From the IMG/VR virus record IMGVR_UViG_3300006353_000009, positions 1-22,315 of that record: DNA of 22,315 nucleotides; one strand, 5' to 3'. This stretch comes from a virus. Each line of letters starts with the position of its first letter. The stretch's first letter is position 1. Made by a program: the position numbers and the translations under genes. Below are positions 14,018 to 19,622 of this stretch, piece after piece. The notes beneath the pieces were generated by a model. The model did not search any database. It had not been told where the DNA came from and saw only the letters and a list, made by a program, of their open reading frames with translations.

Positions 14018-15085
14018 TCAGATGAGAGGCGCCGAGGTCGACACCCAGGGGAGCCACACGTGCCCGTACTTCACGTAGTTAAACGGCGTCGTGTTCGGGA
14101 TCGTGCTGCCCTGCGCGGGCGCACCCGAGGCCCACAGCAAATCGGCCACGCGCCCCCTTAGGTCGGTGTTCGTGTAGTCCATGACCCAAATCGGAAAGCC
14201 GCTGTAGGTCGTGTCGCTCGCATTGGCCGTCGTGTTCAGAGTGACGGTGATGCTGTTGGCTGCCGCACCGGCATTCGAGAGTGTGGGGGCCGGGCATGCA
14301 AGAACCGGCGCGCCGGAGCCGCTGTAGTTTCGCCCTTTGACAGTGACATTCGTATTGCCGCACAAGTTGTTGGCACTGCTCACCGCCGAGGTGAAGTTGC
14401 CCTGGCTACCGCTTGAGTTAACGACGCCGCCGCCACCGAAGAAGCTGATCGTCGAGTAGTTGTCGGCGCTGTGCGCGCCCTGCAGTTTCGTCACGCCGAG
14501 GATCGCGTACGCGCCGTTGTTCGTGTCGAAGGTCTCGATCCACCAGAAGTCACCGCGTGTGGACAGGTGTAGGTTCTCGCGGTGCGTCTTCGTGATGCTG
14601 TTGTCGTTGAACGTCGCGCCCGAGTAAGACCATTCGTCCGTCAGCGTCGGGCGCGCGGTCGTCGAGCCGTTCGTGCTCAGCGTCTTGCCGAGGATGAGGT
14701 CGCACTTGCCGTTCGTCGCGTTGCCGAAATCGACAATCAGGTAATACGAGCCGAGCGCTGATGGCGATTGCAGCAAGGCCCACGAGCGGCCGGTGCCGGC
14801 GGTCGTGTTCGCACCGAAGACCCAGTCGTTTGCGGTGAACGCGCCGCTGCCGGTCAGGTGCAGGCGGTCGGTCGTGTCGGCGGTCAGGTTGCCGGCGGTG
14901 CCATCGGTCGAGCCGCAGGTGCGAACGACTGACCAGTTGCCGGTGTTGCTCGCGAAGCCGAGCCCGGTATTGCCAACCAGCGAGGCGAGCAGATACCACA
15001 GCTCCCACTTGCTCTGCGTCGCCGCGTCGGCGGCGCTCGCTACCGCGCGGTTGACATCGCACGCCCAGGTCAGTTCGGTCGCCAT
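14018..15085 (-). CDS. beta-rich virion-type protein of unknown family
   Basis: A 355-residue protein with no family I can name. It is rich in Ser, Thr, Asn, Gly and aromatic residues and poor in Lys and Glu, as is usual for extracellular or virion beta structures. The N-terminal segment WACDVNRAVASAADAATQSK WELWY looks helical; then come many short strand-like stretches (LIVDFGNATNGKCDLILG, GDFWWIETFDTNNGAYAIL), and a C-terminal HVWLPWVST. Its Thr/Asn/Gly-rich codon use is distinct from the Ala/Arg-rich neighbours, hinting at an imported module. The position in a block of fibre-like genes suggests a decoration, head-fibre or surface protein. Function not assignable from sequence. Confidence 0.65.
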   Translation of the reverse strand: MATELTWACDVNRAVASAADAATQSKWELWYLLASLVGNTGLGFASNTGNWSVVRTCGSTDGTAGNLTADTTDRLHLTGSGAFTANDWVFGANTTAGTGRSWALLQSPSALGSYYLIVDFGNATNGKCDLILGKTLSTNGSTTARPTLTDEWSYSGATFNDNSITKTHRENLHLSTRGDFWWIETFDTNNGAYAILGVTKLQGAHSADNYSTISFFGGGGVVNSSGSQGNFTSAVSSANNLCGNTNVTVKGRNYSGSGAPVLACPAPTLSNAGAAANSITVTLNTTANASDTTYSGFPIWVMDYTNTDLRGRVADLLWASGAPAQGSTIPNTTPFNYVKYGHVWLPWVSTSAPLI

Positions 15086-15101
15086 GTCTTGCGCATCCGT
15101 T

Positions 15102-15383
15102 TCACGTTGGTGTGGCGAGGATCTCGATCGCGAGGCCCGTGATGGGGTCGCGAACGATCTCGAAGCGATAGGAGCGCGGCGCGGCCCTGAGCGACTGCGC
15201 GAGCAGCTCGATCGCAGCGGCCAGGCGGTCGGAGTCGATCTCCTTCTCGCGCATGACCTCGCGCATCTCGCGCACGAGCTGGCCGGTGTCCACGCTCAAG
15301 CCGTCGCGACCGCGCAGAACCAGCGGCTGCGGTGACGCCGCTTCGCGTGGCGCGCTCGGCGCGACGCGGACCAGCGGCATCAT
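15102..15383 (-). CDS. small hypothetical phage protein, likely helical with a beta C-terminus
   Basis: A 93-residue protein starting at ATGATG and overlapping the preceding stop in an ATGA junction. The front part is a flexible Ala/Pro/Ser stretch ending in LVLRGRDGLSVDTGQL. The middle is a strongly amphipathic helix (REMREVMREKEIDSDRLAAA). The C-terminus, SYRFEIVRDPITGLAIEIL, looks like a beta hairpin and resembles short phage proteins found after portal genes whose tail reads F-E-V-x-R-D-x-x-G-x-I. No catalytic motif is visible. It is probably co-translated with its neighbours and part of the virion accessory module. Confidence 0.6.
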   Translation of the reverse strand: MMPLVRVAPSAPREAASPQPLVLRGRDGLSVDTGQLVREMREVMREKEIDSDRLAAAIELLAQSLRAAPRSYRFEIVRDPITGLAIEILATPT

Positions 15384-15637
15384 GGTGTGTCGAGCCCCTG
15401 GGTGACGCGCTTCGCGAAGGCCTCGAAACGCGTGTCGACCTGCTCGGTGACCTTCGCGTCGATCGCCGCACGCATCACCTCCGGGTCGGCGTCTTTGCCG
15501 TCCTTCGGAACGGGCCGCTCGCTGATCGCCTTCTCGACCGATTGCAGGCGCTCGTCGAGCGGCGCAAAGGTCGCCCGGATGTGCTCGCGCATCGCGCGCA
15601 CGACCTCGGCGGCCATCGTCTTCGCTTCGTCAAACAT
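15380..15637 (-). CDS. small phage protein with a single PKDGKDADP unit
   Basis: An 85-residue protein starting MFDEAKTMAAEVV; the ATG overlaps the portal stop by eight bases (ATGTTTGA). The first 45 residues are a likely helix or coiled coil (VRAMREHIRATFAPLDERLQ). They are followed by one copy of the motif PVPKDGKDADPEVMRAAID, the repeat unit found about a dozen times in the large fibre-like protein at 10918-12525. The helical lead-in also resembles that protein's N-terminus (SVKGHVARALRPLVARLDE). I do not recognise a described function. It may be a short partner or adaptor of the fibre, inferred only from shared sequence. Confidence 0.65.
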   Translation of the reverse strand: MFDEAKTMAAEVVRAMREHIRATFAPLDERLQSVEKAISERPVPKDGKDADPEVMRAAIDAKVTEQVDTRFEAFAKRVTQGLDTP

Positions 15638-17051
15638 GGTCGACCTCAAGAAGTTTCAGCAGCTCGGCCACAAAGACCTTCGCCGCCTGGTCGCCCTCGC
15701 TCGGCGGCTTCGGTTCGGCAGCGGGCGCCGGCGCGGGCGCTGGAGCGGGCGTCGTCTTGAACGGGTCGTCGCCGCGGTCGCGCTTGTCGAGCGCCGCGAG
15801 CGAGTAGTTCTGCTGCTGCAGATAGGGCGTGTTGCCGCCGGTGACCGGGGGCATGTTTCGCCGGGCGCGCGCCTCGTTCGGCGCCATCCATCCGCCGCTG
15901 ACCGAGTCGTTCAGGGTCTTGATCTGCGTCGCGGTGTCCATGCGCAGCAGGTCGTCGAGGTCGAACTCGGTGCCCAGCGTCTTGCCTTCGACTTCGGTCA
16001 GCCCCAGGCCTTCATCGAGGCACGACTCCAGCGACTCGATCAGCGCTTGCAGGCACTGGCTGTAGTACTGCTGGCTGAGCGCCTCGATGTTCGTGTAGGC
16101 CGGTGGCGGCTCGGCACCGACCATGTAGGCCGGCACGTGGAAGACCGAGCAGATCTGCTTGGCGCTCATGCCGAGCTGCTCGACGAGCTGCGCGTCGACG
16201 GCAGTGATCGTCATCGCCTGGTAGTTCAGGCCGTCGCCGAGCACCGCGACCTTGCCGATGTTGTCGCCGGAGAAGTTCTTGTCCCAGTGCTCCTTCAGCC
16301 GCTTGGCGACGTCCTCGCTGATCTGGCCAGGCGCGGTCAGCACGCCGCTCGGGCGGCTCATGTTCTGGAAGAACTTGGCGCTGTGGTTCTGGATCTTCAG
16401 ACCCTGCGTCGCGGCCAGGCCGCACGCGAAGATCGGCGAGATGCCGACCAGCGGGTGGAACAGGCACACCATGCGGTCGTGGATGATCTCGCTGGCCGGG
16501 ACCGCCGGCAGCGTGGTCGTCACGCCCGCCAGGTTGTCCTCCATCAGCTGGTAGAACACCGAACCGTCCTCGGCGACCAGCGGCGTGACGCGGCTCGGGT
16601 CGAGCACGTACAGCGCGATCACGACGCCACGCATGTCGCGCTCTTTGAGCACGTAGGTGTTGCCGTGGCTGAGCTTCGAGACGATCCACTGCTCGATGAA
16701 CTTCTGCCGCGTCTGGTAGCGGTTCTGCTTGCGCAGCACCGGCGAGAAGGCGGCGCTCGTGATCTCCTTCCAGATCACGTCGTCGAACTGAACCAGCTTC
16801 AGGCGCAGCTTGCCGATGTCGCTCGCGATCAGCGTCATGCATGCGAACACCGTCGCCTGCGCCAGCACCAGGTCGTGCCGCACTTCGACGTCGCGCTGCC
16901 AGTCGCCCGGGTTCAGATCGCCCGAGCGGTACAGGTTCCACCACCCGCGCGAGTCATCGACGCCCGAGAGCACACGCGGCGCGTTCAGCTTTTGCACGAA
17001 CGCTGCGCCGGCGCGCCGCACCGCAGCGCTGATGCGCGTGAGCGCGGTCAT
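15630..17051 (-). CDS. portal protein, HK97 family
   Basis: A 473-residue protein matching the HK97-type portal family (Phage_portal), the dodecameric ring at the capsid vertex through which DNA passes. Recognisable segments are the N-terminal ATVFACMTLIASDIGKL, the central KLSHGNTYVLKERD and LYVLDPSRVTPL, HPLVGISPI, then FHVPAYMVG, and near the C-terminus GGWMAPNEARARRNMPPV, which is a family hallmark. The last 50 residues are a Pro/Ala linker followed by a short helix, a less conserved tail. The portal follows the capsid gene, whereas the common order places it before protease and capsid. The start overlaps the preceding stop by one base, and its own stop overlaps the next ATG. Confidence 0.93.
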   Translation of the reverse strand: MTALTRISAAVRRAGAAFVQKLNAPRVLSGVDDSRGWWNLYRSGDLNPGDWQRDVEVRHDLVLAQATVFACMTLIASDIGKLRLKLVQFDDVIWKEITSAAFSPVLRKQNRYQTRQKFIEQWIVSKLSHGNTYVLKERDMRGVVIALYVLDPSRVTPLVAEDGSVFYQLMEDNLAGVTTTLPAVPASEIIHDRMVCLFHPLVGISPIFACGLAATQGLKIQNHSAKFFQNMSRPSGVLTAPGQISEDVAKRLKEHWDKNFSGDNIGKVAVLGDGLNYQAMTITAVDAQLVEQLGMSAKQICSVFHVPAYMVGAEPPPAYTNIEALSQQYYSQCLQALIESLESCLDEGLGLTEVEGKTLGTEFDLDDLLRMDTATQIKTLNDSVSGGWMAPNEARARRNMPPVTGGNTPYLQQQNYSLAALDKRDRGDDPFKTTPAPAPAPAPAAEPKPPSEGDQAAKVFVAELLKLLEVDHV

Positions 17052-17464
17052 CAGTCGCTGCCCTCGGCGGTCAGGTCACGCCGCTTGTACAGGCGCTTCG
17101 GCTTGTCGGCGTCGTCATCGGCCGCTGCGTCCTTCGACGCGGCCGGCGCAGGCGCGGCAGGCACGTCGAGCGCGGCCGGTTGCACGACGGGCGCCGGTGC
17201 CGGAACAGGTACGGGTGGTGGCGCCGGCGTCGACGCAGCCCGCTCAGGCGTGGTCGTCGCGCGCGGGCGGGAGCGCCCGAACGCGGCTGGCGCTGCTGCC
17301 GGCGGCGCTTCGACCGCAGGCACGACCGCCGCGGTCACCTCGGCACGCCCGAGCGCGCGCAGGAGCCGCACATCGCTGCGTCCGACAGCGTCGAACTCGT
17401 CGCCCACCTTCAACTGCCGACCGCCATAGCGGTGGGCTTTCATCGAGATCATGCGGATCGTCAT
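17051..17464 (-). CDS. small Ala/Pro-rich phage protein between capsid and portal
   Basis: A 137-residue protein. The N-terminal 45 residues (MISMKAHRYGGRQLKVGDEF, then DVRLLRALGRAEV) form a small compact-looking domain like those of short proteins often found next to phage capsid genes. The middle is a long low-complexity linker of Ala, Pro and Val. The C-terminus is basic, with KPKRLYKRRDLTAEG, a motif reminiscent of short phage head proteins that end in YxRRDM/L. I chose ATG 17464 because GGAGG lies seven bases upstream; the frame is open to 17482. Its stop overlaps the portal start (TGATG). Function unknown; a head-associated or assembly role is only inferred from position. Confidence 0.7.
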   Translation of the reverse strand: MTIRMISMKAHRYGGRQLKVGDEFDAVGRSDVRLLRALGRAEVTAAVVPAVEAPPAAAPAAFGRSRPRATTTPERAASTPAPPPVPVPAPAPVVQPAALDVPAAPAPAASKDAAADDDADKPKRLYKRRDLTAEGSD

Positions 17465-17483
17465 CGCTTCCCTCCAGGTCAAC

Positions 17484-17523
17484 AGAAAGCCCCCGGGCCT
17501 CCGCGAAGGAAGGCCCGGGGGGC
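17484..17523 (-). terminator. intrinsic terminator-like hairpin after the capsid gene
   Basis: Just past the capsid stop at 17544. Minus strand: GCC-CCCGGGCCT arm, short loop around TCCTTCGCGG, AGGCCCGGGGGC arm, then TTTCTG. The stem is long and almost pure GC, with a short T-rich tail. It fits a partial terminator that lowers read-through from the highly expressed capsid gene to the portal genes downstream. Confidence 0.6.
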
Positions 17524-17543
17524 AACCACGAGAGAGAAGGCAA

Positions 17544-18914
17544 TCAGCTCACGACGCCGCCGTACTCGGCGTCCTGCACGAACGCGACGGCGCTCGCACG
17601 ACGCTTCTGGAAGTTGATGCGGCGCACGACCTTGAAGCCGACCTGCTCGGTCTGCCACAGCGACATCAGCGTCGCCGACGCAGCGGTCGGGGTGTCGCCT
17701 GCACCTTGCGGCGCGTCGTTCTGCTCGATCGTCGCGGTGTCGGTCATCGAAATGTCGATGCCGCTGTCGCCGATCTTCCAGATGTCGGAGGGCTTGAGCA
17801 GAATCCAGTTGCCCGGGGTGACGTTGTCGCCGGTGTAGACCGTGTCGCCGAGCAGCGAGCCGCCGCTGGCGTTCAGGCCGACGAACTCCGGCTGGCCCAG
17901 CGCGTTGACCAGCAGCGCGAGCGCCTTCGCCGCCGACGGGGTCATGACCTGCACCAGGCCGCTCGCGTTCTTCGCGGTCAGGAAGCCGGCGTACAGCGAC
18001 ATCATGTCCGCACGCACGGCCGCCGCGTCGGTGCCCGACGCCGCGATGCCAGACACCCCGTTCAGGATGCCAGCCGGCGAGACGCCTGCCACGGCAGCGC
18101 TCGCGGACAGGAACGTCGTGTCGATGCGCTGCGCGCTCGCCTGCGCGATGCTGTCGCGAATCCACAGCTCGGCAGAAGGATCGGAGTCGGCCACGAGCTC
18201 CTTCGAGCACACCGCAATCGCGCCGACCTTCAGCGGCGTCAGCTCGACGTCGGAGAAGTCAGGCTTGCTGACCGGAATCGCCTTCGACTCGCCGACCCAG
18301 TAGCCGGTCGCCGCGCCGTCCTGGCCCTTGATGTGCACGCGGGCCGGCACGGTGCGCAGCGGCAGGCGATCGAACACCGTCAGGGAGTACAGGTAGTTCA
18401 CGAAGTCGCCGCTGAAGCGCGTGTCCGACTGCGCCAGCTCGGCACCCCACTCGCCGGAGCCGGTGCCGCCGCCGGCGACCGCCGCGCGGATGTACTCCAC
18501 GAGCTTCGGGTGCGTCTTGCCCCAGCGCTGCTTCGCGATGACGTCCGGCGTGCGGTAGTTGCCTTCCTTCATCGAGACGAAGGACGCAGCGCGCGCGATC
18601 ACGGTGCGGATGAAACTCTGACCCGCGAACTTGTCTTCGGGGTCGTTGTTGCGAACGATGATCGTCGGCCCACGGCTGCGCGAGGCGTTGTCCGTGTTGC
18701 TGCCGTCGATCGGCTTCGCGCTCTGGCCGTTGATCGACTCGAAACGCTTCTGGCGGATCTGGTCGTCCAGCGACTTGATCTCGTCGGTGAGGCCGTCGAA
18801 CTCGTCGCCTTCCTCGTCGGTGCTGTTGCGGCCTTCGGCCTTCCACAGCTCGGACAGCTCGTTCAGACGAGCAGCTTTCGTGTTGCGCGCTTCGCGCAGT
18901 TCGGTGAGGTTCAT
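17544..18914 (-). CDS. major capsid protein, internal start within the protease-capsid frame
   Basis: Probable internal translation product of 456 residues starting at MNLTELREARN. The ATG at 18914 is preceded by GGAAAGG about ten bases upstream, a usable ribosome-binding site, and lies just after a hairpin with a T-tract. The resulting length and architecture (about 100-residue helical delta domain, then HK97 shell) match stand-alone HK97-like capsid precursors. The delta region would act as scaffold and be removed by the protease encoded immediately upstream. This shares its frame with the 657-codon fusion, so it is listed as an alternative product, not a separate locus. Mass spectrometry or N-terminal sequencing of virions would decide which product is used. 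Confidence 0.65.
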   Translation of the reverse strand: MNLTELREARNTKAARLNELSELWKAEGRNSTDEEGDEFDGLTDEIKSLDDQIRQKRFESINGQSAKPIDGSNTDNASRSRGPTIIVRNNDPEDKFAGQSFIRTVIARAASFVSMKEGNYRTPDVIAKQRWGKTHPKLVEYIRAAVAGGGTGSGEWGAELAQSDTRFSGDFVNYLYSLTVFDRLPLRTVPARVHIKGQDGAATGYWVGESKAIPVSKPDFSDVELTPLKVGAIAVCSKELVADSDPSAELWIRDSIAQASAQRIDTTFLSASAAVAGVSPAGILNGVSGIAASGTDAAAVRADMMSLYAGFLTAKNASGLVQVMTPSAAKALALLVNALGQPEFVGLNASGGSLLGDTVYTGDNVTPGNWILLKPSDIWKIGDSGIDISMTDTATIEQNDAPQGAGDTPTAASATLMSLWQTEQVGFKVVRRINFQKRRASAVAFVQDAEYGGVVS

Positions 18915-19517
18915 GGTGGTGTTGCCTTTCCGGTTCCGGGAATAAAAAAGCCCGCTGTTCGCGGGCTCTTGCCTGGTCCCCGATGCGCCGGGGGGAGAAC
19001 GACTGCCGGCGCGCTGCCCACGGCCTGTCGCGGCCAGCAGTGCGTCGTCAATCGACTTGATGGTGGTGATGGTTGCTTCTTGATTCGCGGCGATCGTCAC
19101 GCACGACAGTTCGAGCCACAGCGAGCGGATGAAGCGATAGCCATAGGTGCCTTCGATGCGAGCGCTCTCAAGCGAGTTGAAGCCGATGGACAGACCGCGC
19201 ACCAGGCCGGTCTTGAGCATCTGCCAGTACTCGGTGAGGCGCTGCTTCAGCGGGCCCTCGTCGGGCACGTTCGCGACCTCGCACTCGACCTCGACACCGT
19301 CCGTGGTGACCTTCGCCTTGCGAACCCATCCGATCGGCTGGCCGCTGTCGTGCTGCCAGAGCAGCGGCAGTGGCAGCTTGAACTCCATGCCCTTCGGCTC
19401 GACGATGTCGCCCATGCGATCGGTGCTCGGCGTCGTCGCGATGCCGGTGAAGGTGCGCTTTCCATCCGGCGCCTCGCTGGCCGCCTTGATGTGAAGGATC
19501 GAGTAACCGCGATTCAT
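17544..19517 (-). CDS. HK97-type prohead protease fused in frame to major capsid protein
   Basis: One open frame of 657 codons. Residues 1 to about 165 are an S78 (HK97) prohead protease: candidate catalytic residues are His56 (LLWQHD), Ser110 (GLVRGLSIGFNS) and Glu136 (LWLELS), all in the family's spacing. Residues from 202 are an HK97-fold major capsid protein: an N-terminal charged delta-like scaffold region rich in coiled-coil residues (LTELREARNTKAARLNEL), then the shell domain with TGYWVGESKAIPVSKPDF and a C-terminal QVGFKVVRRINF. The protease start ATG has AGGAA ten bases upstream. No stop separates the halves; the junction crosses a terminator-like hairpin. Capsid may be made as a fusion, by internal initiation at 18914, or both. 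Confidence 0.85.
   Translation of the reverse strand: MNRGYSILHIKAASEAPDGKRTFTGIATTPSTDRMGDIVEPKGMEFKLPLPLLWQHDSGQPIGWVRKAKVTTDGVEVECEVANVPDEGPLKQRLTEYWQMLKTGLVRGLSIGFNSLESARIEGTYGYRFIRSLWLELSCVTIAANQEATITTIKSIDDALLAATGRGQRAGSRSPPGASGTRQEPANSGLFYSRNRKGNTTMNLTELREARNTKAARLNELSELWKAEGRNSTDEEGDEFDGLTDEIKSLDDQIRQKRFESINGQSAKPIDGSNTDNASRSRGPTIIVRNNDPEDKFAGQSFIRTVIARAASFVSMKEGNYRTPDVIAKQRWGKTHPKLVEYIRAAVAGGGTGSGEWGAELAQSDTRFSGDFVNYLYSLTVFDRLPLRTVPARVHIKGQDGAATGYWVGESKAIPVSKPDFSDVELTPLKVGAIAVCSKELVADSDPSAELWIRDSIAQASAQRIDTTFLSASAAVAGVSPAGILNGVSGIAASGTDAAAVRADMMSLYAGFLTAKNASGLVQVMTPSAAKALALLVNALGQPEFVGLNASGGSLLGDTVYTGDNVTPGNWILLKPSDIWKIGDSGIDISMTDTATIEQNDAPQGAGDTPTAASATLMSLWQTEQVGFKVVRRINFQKRRASAVAFVQDAEYGGVVS
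18944..18967 (-). terminator. terminator-like hairpin inside the protease-capsid coding frame
   Basis: On the minus strand: AGCCCGC, loop GAACA, GCGGGCT, followed by TTTTT. It is a textbook intrinsic-terminator shape with a seven-pair GC stem. It lies about 30 bases upstream of the internal capsid ATG and within codons that stay open through the junction (translated as roughly NSGLFY). If active it would reduce capsid transcription unless antitermination or translating ribosomes suppress it; it could also protect the 5' end of a processed capsid mRNA. Confidence 0.6.
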
Positions 19518-19566
19518 GGTGGGTGTTCCTGGTGCTGAAGGCCGCGCGAAGCGGGGCGCTCCAATG

Positions 19567-19595
19567 CAACAAGCCCGCGTGAAGCGGGCTCGTTG
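19567..19595 (-). terminator. terminator-like hairpin between TerL and protease
   Basis: On the minus strand the stem is AGCCCGC, loop TTCAC, GCGGGCT (19590-19572), extended by a further CAAC/GTTG pairing outside one mismatch. The tail is TGTTGC rather than a T-run, so it is a weak terminator at best and may instead be an mRNA-processing or stability hairpin. It is in the roughly 100-base gap after the protease start, that is, upstream of the protease rather than downstream of TerL's stop in transcription terms: transcription passes TerL's far end (19623) and then the hairpin before the protease gene at 19517. Confidence 0.5.
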
Positions 19596-19622
19596 TCGGG
19601 TTGAACGGGGGGCGATCGGTCG

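Noticed and set aside
15713-15760. Tandem GCGGGCGC-like repeats suggestive of a DNA repeat or CRISPR-like array
   Set aside because: They encode the Pro/Ala linker near the portal C-terminus (APAPAPAPA); no spacers and no regular repeat-spacer layout are present.
15387-17429. 680-codon plus-strand open frame antisense to the portal
   Set aside because: It mirrors the portal gene in the complementary frame and has shadow-type composition; no motif or ribosome-binding site supports it.
17451-19538. Long open frame on the plus strand, antisense to protease-capsid
   Set aside because: High-GC DNA gives long antisense open frames. The product is Arg/Ala/Val/Asp-rich low-complexity sequence without domain motifs, while the minus strand codes for a clear protease and capsid.
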